Shown: piece by piece, positions 37,396 to 46,268 of the stretch
How the letters are laid out: each line of letters opens with the position of its first letter
How positions within the stretch are numbered: the first letter of the stretch is position 1
Source: Gottfriedia endophytica
GTDB taxonomy: Bacteria > Bacillota > Bacilli > Bacillales > Bacillaceae_G
NCBI RefSeq assembly: GCF_017814275.1
Contig: NZ_JAGIYQ010000004.1
Location: forward strand, 62,001 to 126,000
Length of the DNA: 64,000 nt
Direction: 5' to 3'
Program-made: the position numbers and the translations under genes
The notes under the pieces: model-generated
The model's input: the letters and a program-made list of their open reading frames with translations, nothing else
Databases searched by the model: none
Told to the model about the DNA's origin: nothing

Positions 37396-39034
37396 TTTCT
37401 TATTTCTACGATTATTAGATAGAATATCTTTCTTTTTTCGTTGGGTTAATGTCGACTATCCTGTATTTCGAAAAATTTTACAGGTAAAGTTAATGATGGA
37501 CCAAAGAAGAGTTTCAACTGTTTTAAGTAATTCCTCAAAAAAGAATAGAGAGGAAGATAGTATAAACAACTTTTCTAAGTCGCTTATATTTTATGGGATA
37601 GTTGGATTAATAATGCTTCCGTTCATATTTATGGAAAATCAATATTTCTTTCAAATGAGTATGATTTTTGCAATTCTTTCCTTTTTAGTCATGACGACGC
37701 TAATTTCTGAATTTTCCTCTGTATTATTGGATGTGAGAGACAAAAATATATTGTTCTCAAAGCCAGTTAGCCGAAAGACAATCAACATGGCTAAAACATT
37801 CCATATCATTTATTATGTTCTTATAATTACATTTTGTATAACAGGCCCTTCGTTAATCGTGGCATTAATTAAACATGGCGTTTTGTTTTTCTTCTTATTT
37901 CTAATCGAAATCATTATAATTAGTCTCTTGATTATTGTATTAACAGGGTTAGTCTATTTACTTGTACTTAAGTTTTTCGATGGTGAAAAATTAAAAGATA
38001 TAATTAATTATGTACAAATTATCTTATCGATTGTACTTGCGGTAGGGTATCAACTTGTAGGGAGATTATTTGTCCTCGTTGATAAACAGTTAATTTTTAC
38101 GCCTAAATGGTGGCAGTTTTTTATTTTCCCTGTCTGGTTTGGGGCGCCATTTGAAGTGCTACTAAATCACCATACTACTAGTCTACTGATTGCTCTTTCT
38201 TTACTTGCTTTCATTGTACCAATTGGAGCCATCCTCATTTATATTAAACTAATGCCTTCCTTTGAGAAAAACATGCAAAAACTACTTAACAATCAAGCAA
38301 AAAGCAAAGGTAGAAGCTATAAATTCATTAATCGAGTAAGTAAACTTTTATGTGCTTCAAGAGAAGAACAAATCTTTTTTAAGTTTGCCTATTCCATGAT
38401 GAGAAGAGAAAGAGAATTTAAGCTCAAGATCTATCCTTCCTTAGGATTTTCTTTAGTGTTTCCTTTTATCTTTTTAGCAAATTCACTTATGCACGATAGT
38501 TATCAGGATGTTGTGAATGGCAAATTATACTATAATAGTTATTTTTGTGCATTCATAGTTCCTACTATGATTATGATGATAAAGTTTTCAGAGAAATATC
38601 AAGGCTCATGGCTGTATAAAACTACTCCAATTCATGAGGTTACACCAATATTTAAAGGTGTTTTTAAGGCTTTTCTTTTAAAGCTTTTTATACCAGTTTA
38701 TTGTGTAGTGAGCATAAGTTACTTATTCATTTTTGGAATGAGAATCATCCCAGATTTAATCGCTGTTTTATTAGGAATTCTCCTATATGTAGTGATTTGT
38801 TTTAAAGCAATGAAACAGTCATTGCCTTTTTCGCAAAAATTTGAAGTAGCAGGTCAAGGCCAGGGGATTATAATATTCTTTTTAATGTTAATCCTTGGAG
38901 TTATAGCTGGTATTCATGTTCTATTCTCTTTCTTAAATTATGGAATTTACATCTATATTTGCCTTTTACTTATTAGTAATTATGTTCTGTGGAAAAAAGG
39001 TTTTACTATTTCGTGGGATAAAGTTATTGAATAA
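37385..39034 (+). CDS. ABC transporter permease
   Basis: A 549-residue membrane partner of the preceding ATPase. About twelve hydrophobic helices fall in two groups (residues 60-300 and 375-545) separated by a charged cytosolic loop with a conserved-looking KPVSRKT region after helix 3. It is larger than a usual ABC-2 permease (250-400), suggesting that both halves sit in one chain. I recognise it only as a Bacillus-type exporter permease. Confidence 0.82.
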   Translation: MKNNFLFLRLLDRISFFFRWVNVDYPVFRKILQVKLMMDQRRVSTVLSNSSKKNREEDSINNFSKSLIFYGIVGLIMLPFIFMENQYFFQMSMIFAILSFLVMTTLISEFSSVLLDVRDKNILFSKPVSRKTINMAKTFHIIYYVLIITFCITGPSLIVALIKHGVLFFFLFLIEIIIISLLIIVLTGLVYLLVLKFFDGEKLKDIINYVQIILSIVLAVGYQLVGRLFVLVDKQLIFTPKWWQFFIFPVWFGAPFEVLLNHHTTSLLIALSLLAFIVPIGAILIYIKLMPSFEKNMQKLLNNQAKSKGRSYKFINRVSKLLCASREEQIFFKFAYSMMRREREFKLKIYPSLGFSLVFPFIFLANSLMHDSYQDVVNGKLYYNSYFCAFIVPTMIMMIKFSEKYQGSWLYKTTPIHEVTPIFKGVFKAFLLKLFIPVYCVVSISYLFIFGMRIIPDLIAVLLGILLYVVICFKAMKQSLPFSQKFEVAGQGQGIIIFFLMLILGVIAGIHVLFSFLNYGIYIYICLLLISNYVLWKKGFTISWDKVIE

Positions 39035-39045
39035 AAAACATATTT

Positions 39046-39083
39046 AAGCTTAGGTACATTTAAATAGTGTATTTAAGCTTTTT
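39046..39083 (+). terminator. Terminator of the ABC operon
   Basis: AAGCTTA pairs with TAAGCTT and TACA with TGTA inside, followed by six T. Repeat copy C begins about five bases later. Confidence 0.7.
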
Positions 39084-39088
39084 TAGTT

Positions 39089-39306
39089 GGCTATTTTCTA
39101 AAAGATTGTTGTTTAAGTATGGTTGAAAATAAGTTGATTGGAGCGGAAGGTGCGAGACTCCTGTGGGAGCAGCGGGCAGGTGAGACCCCGCAGGAGCGAT
39201 AGCGACGAGGAGGCTCACCGCCCGCCCCATGGAAAGCGAGCAACCTGGAGCGGAAACCAACTTATCTCGGTGTTAAATAGCAACAAAGTTTACGAAAACA
39301 TCCTAT
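39089..39306. repeat. Family 1 palindromic repeat, copy C
   Basis: Best-paired copy: GCGGGC-A-GGTGAG faces CTCACC-GCCCGC, enclosing CCCCGCAGGAGCG. Left end GGCTATTTTCTAAAAGATTGTTG and right end TAGCAACAAAGTTTACGAAAACA. Lies between an ABC-operon terminator and the rRNA methyltransferase gene. Confidence 0.9.
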
Positions 39307-39455
39307 TAGTTAACTTGTTTATTTTATGACCAATTTGAGAATGATGGTAGCAGGTATGAACATAGTAAGGATGAAATGAAATTAGAAAACGATAGTAGGA
39401 TGCATAAATCTGTTACAATAGCATGAGTAAGTAAATAGTAGATAGGACGGATTAA

Positions 39456-40649
39456 ATGAAATCAGAGGTCATACTTAAAGTTAAAAAAAACTTTGTTAAT
39501 CAGTATAAAAAAGGATATCCACTACTTTCAAAAGATGCGATTCAAAATGAGAAAGATCTGAAAGAAGAAGGAAGTCTTATTAAGTTAGTTGATGATCGTA
39601 ATCAATTTATTGCAAGAGGATATTATGGAAAACAAAATAAAGGGTTAGGTTGGGTTCTAACAAATAAAGATAATGAAAAAATTGATCAAACGTTTTTTGC
39701 TAAAAAGCTAAAGCAAGCAATGAATAATCGACTCCATTTATTCCGTAGCACTGAAACAACTGCTTTTCGTATGTTTAATGGTGAAGGTGATGGAATTGGC
39801 GGATTAACAATTGATTACTACGATGGTTTTTATGTCCTAAGCTGGTATAGTAAAGGGATTTATGAATTCAAAGATGAAGTCCTCTCATTTTTTCAAGAAA
39901 ATGTTGAATATAAAGGGATTTATCAAAAAAAGCGGTTTGATACAAAAGGACAGTATATTGAAGAAGACGATTTTGTGATGGGAGAAAGAGGAGAGTTTCC
40001 TCTCATTGTAAAAGAAAATAATGTTAACTTTTCAGTTTATCTAAATGATGGAGCGATGGTCGGAGTATTCCTTGATCAAAGGGATGTCAGAAAAACAATT
40101 CGAGATAAATATGCTAAAGATAAAACGGTTTTAAATATGTTTTCTTATACTGGTGCTTTTTCAGTTTTTAGTGCAGTTGGCGGTGCAACAAAGACAACAA
40201 GTGTAGATGTTGCAAATCGTAGTTTAGCAAAAACGATTGAACAATTTAGCGTGAACGGAATTGATTATGAAGCACAAGATATTATTGTAGAGGATGTCTT
40301 CCATTACTTTAAATATGCTGTAAAAAAAGAGCTGAAGTTTGATGTAGTTATTTTAGATCCACCGAGTTTTGCCAAAACAAAGAAAGTTACTTTTAGTGCA
40401 GCTAAAGATTATAAAAATCTTTTAAAAGATACAATTGCTATAACGAATGAGAAAGGGCTAATTGTGGCTTCTACTAACTGTAGTGCTTTTAATATGAAAA
40501 AATTTAAAGGATTCATCGAAACAGCCTTCCAAGAAGTAGGAAAGAAATACAAAATTGTTGAGGAGTTTTCATTACCAGAAGACTTTAAGACAATTAAAGA
40601 ATTTAGTGAAGGAAATTATTTAAAAGTCATATTTATAAGATTAGTGTAG
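39456..40649 (+). CDS. Class I rRNA (cytosine-C5) methyltransferase, RlmI/YwbD type
   Basis: A 397-residue SAM-dependent RNA methyltransferase. An N-terminal PUA-like domain (about 1-75, IARGYYGKQNKGLGW) precedes an EEHEE linker and a Rossmann domain with motif I NMFSYTGAFSVF near residue 228, motif IV VILDPPSFAK near 305 and the catalytic cysteine in STNCSAFNM near 348. It resembles E. coli RlmI (m5C1962 of 23S rRNA) and B. subtilis YwbD. The exact target in this organism is inferred. Confidence 0.88.
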   Translation: MKSEVILKVKKNFVNQYKKGYPLLSKDAIQNEKDLKEEGSLIKLVDDRNQFIARGYYGKQNKGLGWVLTNKDNEKIDQTFFAKKLKQAMNNRLHLFRSTETTAFRMFNGEGDGIGGLTIDYYDGFYVLSWYSKGIYEFKDEVLSFFQENVEYKGIYQKKRFDTKGQYIEEDDFVMGERGEFPLIVKENNVNFSVYLNDGAMVGVFLDQRDVRKTIRDKYAKDKTVLNMFSYTGAFSVFSAVGGATKTTSVDVANRSLAKTIEQFSVNGIDYEAQDIIVEDVFHYFKYAVKKELKFDVVILDPPSFAKTKKVTFSAAKDYKNLLKDTIAITNEKGLIVASTNCSAFNMKKFKGFIETAFQEVGKKYKIVEEFSLPEDFKTIKEFSEGNYLKVIFIRLV

Positions 40650-40664
40650 AAAGCATCATAATTC

Positions 40665-40710
40665 GGGCTGATTCATTAGTAAACAGATTACTGTATGAAT
40701 CAGCCCTTTC
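40665..40710. terminator. Terminator shared by convergent genes
   Basis: GGGCTGATTCAT pairs perfectly with ATGAATCAGCCC, and the loop contains a further AGTAA/TTACT pairing. It separates the rRNA methyltransferase gene from the small minus-strand gene. Confidence 0.8.
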
Positions 40711-40719
40711 CATTTTTAA

Positions 40720-40857
40720 CTATTGTTTTTGCTTGTCTTTATATTCTTCATGGTATTCTTCCATTTTTTTACTCTTTGAATAGGCAGAATCCTCTGAGTG
40801 CCCAAACTGATCAACTGAGCTTCGTTGTTTACCTAAATTTGTATGTCCTCTTCTCAC
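40720..40857 (-). CDS. Small hydrophilic protein of 45 residues
   Basis: A short gene easily missed. Translation from a GTG gives MRRGHTNLGKQRSSVDQFGH, continuing with SEDSAYSKSKKMEEYHEEYK and a Lys/Gln-rich end. It is strongly hydrophilic with no hydrophobic core, as in small spore- or stress-associated proteins of bacilli, but I do not recognise a family. Support comes from a near-perfect AAGGAGGG six bases before GTG, a terminator right after the stop, and a family 2 structured repeat immediately upstream in its leader. Confidence 0.7.
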   Translation of the reverse strand: MRRGHTNLGKQRSSVDQFGHSEDSAYSKSKKMEEYHEEYKDKQKQ

Positions 40858-40877
40858 GTCATTCCCTCCTTTTTTTT

Positions 40878-41030
40878 ATCCCGCATTAACGGGCAGTAAG
40901 ACTCCTCACCTCAAGATTGAGAGAGAGGCGAGGAAGATAGGCGGGGGAAAACTGCCCGTAAAAGCCCGATTGGTTCAACTAACCATTAGTGCGGGATGAG
41001 GCCCCCCACTAATGGAAGTTTCACTTTATT
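40878..41030. repeat. Family 2 palindromic repeat, copy 1
   Basis: About 153 bp. On the plus strand ACGGGCAGT pairs with ACTGCCCGT around a long inner hairpin, and CCATTAGT pairs with ACTAATGG. It ends nine bases before the Shine-Dalgarno of the small minus-strand gene. A second copy lies at 54169-54322 in the same relation to another minus-strand gene. Confidence 0.9.
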
Positions 41031-41213
41031 ATTTACGAATTCTTGTAACATATGTTAAAAACGAGTGCTTTTGATTTTGTTAATAATTTCTCATTCATAT
41101 GTGTTTTTCTGTTATTTTAAAAAAAACTATAAGATAATAAAGGGATAATTTGAATAATATAAAAATAATTACATATAGAGAAAAAATATTCGGATGATAG
41201 GAGGAGAAGCTGT
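41031..41213. other. Divergent upstream region of the ABC exporter operon
   Basis: AT-rich. It should carry the promoters of the exporter (plus) and of the small gene (minus), but no clear -35/-10 pair stands out. An AGGAGGAG lies before the TTG start at 41214. Confidence 0.4.
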
Positions 41214-42959
41214 TTGAATATCTTAAAAAAATACAGAGCAAAATACGGAAAGAAATTTTTAATTGCAGTACTATTTTTAACGTTTGAAGCTATTTGTGAT
41301 CTTTTACAGCCTACGATCATGTCAAAAATTATTGATAATGGTGTCGTAAATAAAGATTTACATTATGTATTAAAATTAGGAGCTTTTATGTTGGCTATTA
41401 CAGCAATAGGAGCTATCTCTGCCACTACTAGGAATATTATTTCAAGTAATGTTTCTCAAGAGTTTGGTACAAATCTAAGGTCAGATTTATATCAAAAAAT
41501 ACAATCACTGAGCTATGAACAAATTAACCAGTTTAACCGGGCATCACTTGTTACGAGATTAACGAATGATGTTACACAAGTTCAAGTCTTTGTGAATGGA
41601 TTAATGAGAATTTTTGTGAAAGCCCCTCTTATTTGTCTTGGAAGCTTATTGATGGCTACTCGATTAAATCCGAGATTATCAGTTGTTTTAATCGTAGTTG
41701 TATCGATCGTAGCAGTTCTTATTTATTTAAATATGAAAGTTGGCTTTCCATTCTTTGTAAAGGTTCAAAGTGCATTAGACCGAGTTAATGGAACTATAAG
41801 AGAATATTTATCTGGTGTAAAAGTAATCAAGGCATTTCACCAATATAAAAAAGAAGAAAAAAAGTTTGAAGCAGCGAATAATGAATTTCAAATGCGTTCA
41901 ATTAAGGCTATGAGAGTTATGTCTATCTTCAGTCCAAGCATAGCACTTACAGTGAATATGGGAATTATTGTAGTTATCTGGGTTGGGGGCTTGCGGGTTA
42001 ATAACGGTCAGATGCAAGTGGGACAAATTGTCGCATATACAAATTACATGACCCAAATCCTTTTTTCACTTATGATGATTTCATTTATATTTAATATGTT
42101 TGTAAGAGCAAAAGCTTCAGCGGAAAGAATTAATGAGGTTTTTTCTCAAGAAGTTGAAGTCTATGTTGAGAAAGAGCAGACAAAGCATTCGTTAAGTAAA
42201 GGGAAAATTGAATTTGAAAATGTATCATTTTCTTATAAAGGTGCTGTTGGAGACCCGGTTATCAAAAACTTTTCATTCACATGTCTACCTGGCCAAACAG
42301 TTGGAATTATTGGATCAACTGGTGCAGGAAAAAGCAGTCTTATCCAGTTAATTCCTCGTTTTTACGATGTAACAAGTGGGGCAATTAGAGTGAATGATAT
42401 CGATGTAAAAGATTGGGATGTAAAAGAGTTAAGGGAGAAAATTGCAGTTGTTCCACAAAAAAATATTCTTTTCACTGGAACGGTAATTGAAAATATAAGG
42501 TGGGGTAAGGAAGATGCGACCTTTGAAGAAATAGCGGATGCTTCAAAAGTTGCAGAAGCACATGACTTTATTTCAGCATTTCCAGAAGGATATGAAACAC
42601 GACTAGGTCAAGGTGGCGTTAATCTTTCGGGAGGACAAAAGCAACGTGTATCAATCGCAAGGGCACTTGTTAGAAAACCAGAGATATTAATTCTTGATGA
42701 TTGTACGAGTGCCGTTGACGTAGCAACTGAATCAAGAATAAAGGAATCATTAAAGAGATATGCAGAAAATACAACATGTTTACTGATTGCTCAGCGAATA
42801 TCGTCCGTAATGGATGCCGATCAAATTATTGTTCTTGAAAATGGGGAAATGGTTGGATATGGACATCATGAAGAGCTCCTGAAGAGCTGCAAGGTTTATC
42901 AAGAAATCCTTCAATCTCAATTAGGGAAGGAGGCATTGCAATATGTCGCAGGCAAGTGA
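41214..42959 (+). CDS. Heterodimeric ABC exporter, subunit with degenerate ATP site
   Basis: A 581-residue half transporter: six helices (about 15-310), then an ATPase domain with Walker A GSTGAGKSS, signature NLSGGQKQR (canonical) and Walker B ILDDCTS. The catalytic glutamate is replaced by Asp and the switch histidine by Gln (IAQRISS). This is the usual pattern for one subunit of exporters such as BmrCD, LmrCD and TM287/288, which pump drugs or lipids. The TTG start follows AGGAGGAG. Its last 17 bases overlap the next gene. Confidence 0.92.
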   Translation: MNILKKYRAKYGKKFLIAVLFLTFEAICDLLQPTIMSKIIDNGVVNKDLHYVLKLGAFMLAITAIGAISATTRNIISSNVSQEFGTNLRSDLYQKIQSLSYEQINQFNRASLVTRLTNDVTQVQVFVNGLMRIFVKAPLICLGSLLMATRLNPRLSVVLIVVVSIVAVLIYLNMKVGFPFFVKVQSALDRVNGTIREYLSGVKVIKAFHQYKKEEKKFEAANNEFQMRSIKAMRVMSIFSPSIALTVNMGIIVVIWVGGLRVNNGQMQVGQIVAYTNYMTQILFSLMMISFIFNMFVRAKASAERINEVFSQEVEVYVEKEQTKHSLSKGKIEFENVSFSYKGAVGDPVIKNFSFTCLPGQTVGIIGSTGAGKSSLIQLIPRFYDVTSGAIRVNDIDVKDWDVKELREKIAVVPQKNILFTGTVIENIRWGKEDATFEEIADASKVAEAHDFISAFPEGYETRLGQGGVNLSGGQKQRVSIARALVRKPEILILDDCTSAVDVATESRIKESLKRYAENTTCLLIAQRISSVMDADQIIVLENGEMVGYGHHEELLKSCKVYQEILQSQLGKEALQYVAGK

Positions 42960-44790
42960 GAAAAACGCATCTAGAGAGAATTTTCAACCAATAAGAGTAG
43001 GTCATGGCCCTCGAGGAAGAGGACCAGTTGTGAAGCCAAAGGATGCTAAAAAGACACTTATTCGGCTATGGTCTTATTTTCAGCAACAAAAAAAACAGTT
43101 AGTATTATTATTTTTATTAATCCTTGTTGATACGCTACTAGTTTTAGCTGTCCCTTATTGTATTGGACTTGCAATTGATGCAATGTCACTAACAAAAGGT
43201 GGGGTTAATTTTTCAAAACTGAGTTTAGTTGTCATTGGGTTAGGTATCATCTATTTTTCTGATACGATACTTACTTTTTTACAAAGTTGGTTTACAGCTG
43301 AAATTTCTCAAAAGATAGTATTTAATTTGAGAGCAGCTTTATTTAAGAAGCTTCATAAAATCCCTGTTTCTTTTTATGATCAACATACGCATGGCGAAAT
43401 GATGAGTCGTTTATCAAATGATGTTGATAATATTAGCAATACGATATCTCAGTCAACAACACAGTTTATGACAGGGATATTGACGATCGTGGGATCATTT
43501 TGCATGATGATTTGGCTGAGTCCAATCCTTACAGTAGCAAGTTTAATCACAATTCCACTTGTATTTACACTGACAAAAACGATTTCTAAGAAAACAAAAA
43601 TTTTGTTCAAGGAACAGCAAGTTCAATTAGGCCACATAAATGGTCAAATTGAAGAGACGATTTCTGGAATTGAAATTGTGAAAGCTTTTAACCATGAAAG
43701 AAAAGCAATTGAAGAATTTGAAGCAATTAATACGAAATTACGTGATGTTGGTTTAAAGGCGCAAATTTGGTCTGGATTTTTAATGCCAATCATGAACGTC
43801 ATTAACAATATTGGTTTTGCAGTTGTAGCAACTGTAGGTGGTGTACTAGCAGTTAAAGGGATGATTACAGTTGGAGTGATCGCTAGTTTTTTAAGCTATT
43901 CAAGACAATTTGCACGTCCGTTAACTGATTTAGCAAATATTTTCAACTTATTACAATCAGGATTAGCAGGAGCAGAACGAGTTTTTGAAATCCTAGATGA
44001 AGTAGAAGAAATTGAAGACAAACCTAATGCAAAAGTAATCGAAAATCTAAAAGGTGAAGTAGAGTTCAAAGATGTAACTTTTGGATATAGACAAGATGTA
44101 AACATCCTAAAAGGACTTAGTTTTTCTGCAAAAGCAGGAAGTAATATCGCAATTGTAGGACCTACTGGTGCAGGGAAAACAACAATCATAAATTTATTAA
44201 CAAGGTTTTATGAAATTACCGGTGGAAGTATATTAATTGATGGAATAAATATTAATGAGTATACCCGTGATAGTCTCCGTGAGAGCTTTGGAATCGTTTT
44301 GCAAGATACATATTTATTTTCAGGAACGATTAAGGAAAATATCCAATACGGTAAGCAGGATGCAACAGATGAAGAAATCGAACGTGCTGCTAAGTTAGCA
44401 AATGCAGCCTATTTTATTAAGCGACTTCCAAATGGATTTGATACGGTTTTATCTGAAAATGGGGGAGAACTTAGTCAAGGACAAAAACAATTGTTAGCGA
44501 TTGCGAGAGTAATTTTAGCAAATCCTTCGATCCTTATTTTGGATGAAGCAACAAGTAGCGTTGACACAAGAACGGAGCTTCATATTCAAGAAGCAATGAA
44601 AACAATCATGAAGGGACGTACAAGCTTTATGATTGCTCATCGATTAAGTACAATTCGCGATGCTGATACAATCTTAGTAATTGATAAAGGTAGGATTACT
44701 GAAATGGGAAGTCATGAACAATTGATGGAAAACAAAGATATGTATTATCAAATGGTGATGAATCAAACGAAAAATATTGAAGCAATGTAA
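42943..44790 (+). CDS. Heterodimeric ABC exporter, catalytic subunit
   Basis: A 615-residue partner of the preceding gene. An N-terminal extension of about 40 residues, rich in Gly and Arg (VGHGPRGRGP), is followed by six helices and an ATPase domain with Walker A GPTGAGKTT, Walker B ILDEATSS with the catalytic glutamate, and H-loop IAHRLST. Its signature is LSQGQ instead of LSGGQ. The canonical site therefore combines this Walker set with the partner's LSGGQ. Ribosome-binding GGAGG lies inside the upstream gene. Confidence 0.93.
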   Translation: MSQASEKNASRENFQPIRVGHGPRGRGPVVKPKDAKKTLIRLWSYFQQQKKQLVLLFLLILVDTLLVLAVPYCIGLAIDAMSLTKGGVNFSKLSLVVIGLGIIYFSDTILTFLQSWFTAEISQKIVFNLRAALFKKLHKIPVSFYDQHTHGEMMSRLSNDVDNISNTISQSTTQFMTGILTIVGSFCMMIWLSPILTVASLITIPLVFTLTKTISKKTKILFKEQQVQLGHINGQIEETISGIEIVKAFNHERKAIEEFEAINTKLRDVGLKAQIWSGFLMPIMNVINNIGFAVVATVGGVLAVKGMITVGVIASFLSYSRQFARPLTDLANIFNLLQSGLAGAERVFEILDEVEEIEDKPNAKVIENLKGEVEFKDVTFGYRQDVNILKGLSFSAKAGSNIAIVGPTGAGKTTIINLLTRFYEITGGSILIDGININEYTRDSLRESFGIVLQDTYLFSGTIKENIQYGKQDATDEEIERAAKLANAAYFIKRLPNGFDTVLSENGGELSQGQKQLLAIARVILANPSILILDEATSSVDTRTELHIQEAMKTIMKGRTSFMIAHRLSTIRDADTILVIDKGRITEMGSHEQLMENKDMYYQMVMNQTKNIEAM

Positions 44791-44803
44791 CGTTTTAACG
44801 TAA

Positions 44804-44851
44804 AAAAAGGCAACTCGAGATGCAAATTTGCATTTCGAAGTTGTCTTTTTT
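44804..44851 (+). terminator. Terminator of the ABC exporter operon
   Basis: GGCAACT, GATGCAAA and their complements TTTGCAT, AGTTGTC form a long interrupted stem, followed by six T. Confidence 0.82.
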
Positions 44852-44882
44852 ACTGTACTAGTGGGTACTGTTATTTTTGATT

Positions 44883-46067
44883 TTATAATACAAAACTTAC
44901 GATAATAGAGGAAAGAATACTAACTAAAGTTGCTCCATATAAAAGTTTTAAGCCAAATCGTGCAGCAATCCTTCCTTGATTTTCATTTAATGCTTTAACT
45001 GCTCCAGCAATGATTCCGATTGAAGCGAAGTTTGCAAAAGATACTAAAAAGACAGATAAAATGCCGAGTGTACGAGGTGTAAATGTGTTAGCTATTTTTG
45101 CTAAATCTCCCATGGCAACAAATTCATTTGTAATTAATTTGGTTGCCATGATTCCACCGGCTTTAATTGATTCAGACCAAGGGATACCCATAATAAAGGC
45201 AATAGGAGAAAATACGTAGCCGAGTAACGCTTGGAAAGTAATTCCGAAAATTAGACTGAACATATGATTAATAAATGAGATTAATGCCACAAATCCAATC
45301 AGCATTGCAGCAACTATAATGGCAACTTTAAATCCATCGAGTATGTACTCACCAAGCATTTCGAAAAAGGTTTGTTTTTCGCCTATGTCCTCAACTTCTA
45401 AAATATCTTCATTTTTGTCAACATCATATGGGTTTATAATTGATGAAATGATAAAGCCTCCAAATAAATTTATAACAATTGCAGTAACAACGTATCGAGG
45501 TTGGATTAACGTCATATAAGCACCAACGACTGACATAGAGACGGTAGACATTGCTGAAGCACATAGAGTATATAGTCGGTTAGGAGGGAGTTTCCCTATT
45601 ATCTTTTTTACTGTAATAAATACTTCAGATTGCCCCACAAGGAGAGAGGCAATTGCATTATACGATTCTAACTTACCTAATCCACTAATTTTACTTATTA
45701 AAAGCCCAACCCATTTCATAATAAACGGTAAAATTTTTGTGTATTGTAAGATTCCTATTAACACAGAAATAAATATAATCGGCAAAAGTACATTGAAAAA
45801 GAAAACAAAGCCACCTTTTGGAACGAGTCCACCAAACACAAAATTCACACCATCTGCAGCGTAAAGTAATAAATGCTCAAATACACTTGCGACACCTTTT
45901 ATAAAAATAAGACCAAATTTAGTATTCAGTAAGATAAATGCTAAAATTACTTGGAGAACAATCATTACGATAATTGGTCTTAAACGAATGTGTTTCCGGT
46001 TGTTACTAGCAACATAGGCTAGTATTAGTACGACTAATAAACCGATTATTGAAATTACATAATTCAT
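44883..46067 (-). CDS. nupC: Concentrative nucleoside transporter (NupC/CNT family)
   Basis: A 394-residue permease that imports nucleosides with H+ or Na+. It has about nine to ten helices and the CNT segments GQSEVFITVK near residue 148, ASAMSTVSMSVVGAYM near 170 and TNEFVAMGDLA near 300. Length matches B. subtilis NupC (393). No nucleoside catabolism gene lies beside it. The symbol is given for the family; a paralogue such as YutK is possible. Confidence 0.88.
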   Translation of the reverse strand: MNYVISIIGLLVVLILAYVASNNRKHIRLRPIIVMIVLQVILAFILLNTKFGLIFIKGVASVFEHLLLYAADGVNFVFGGLVPKGGFVFFFNVLLPIIFISVLIGILQYTKILPFIMKWVGLLISKISGLGKLESYNAIASLLVGQSEVFITVKKIIGKLPPNRLYTLCASAMSTVSMSVVGAYMTLIQPRYVVTAIVINLFGGFIISSIINPYDVDKNEDILEVEDIGEKQTFFEMLGEYILDGFKVAIIVAAMLIGFVALISFINHMFSLIFGITFQALLGYVFSPIAFIMGIPWSESIKAGGIMATKLITNEFVAMGDLAKIANTFTPRTLGILSVFLVSFANFASIGIIAGAVKALNENQGRIAARFGLKLLYGATLVSILSSIIVSFVL

Positions 46068-46268
46068 ATGATCCCTCCGAAAGTTTATAAAGAACGAAAA
46101 TACCGTTTAAAGAAAAATAGTAGTCTGAATCCCATTACTTCTTGAATAATATGCACTAAGTATTCGCCTTTTATTAGTGTGATTTAAGAATGTTAAACAT
46201 CTTTTTACTTTTACTAGAGGGATAGGTCATGATTGATAGATGAACTTCAAAAGGAAGGGTGGATACAA

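Noticed and set aside
40695-40889. 64-residue hydrophobic plus-strand frame
   Set aside because: No ribosome-binding site; it is antisense to the 45-residue gene, which has strong signals, and it starts inside a terminator.
41100-41213. Attenuator leader peptide like bmrB before the ABC exporter genes
   Set aside because: No short frame with a ribosome-binding site followed by competing hairpins could be found.
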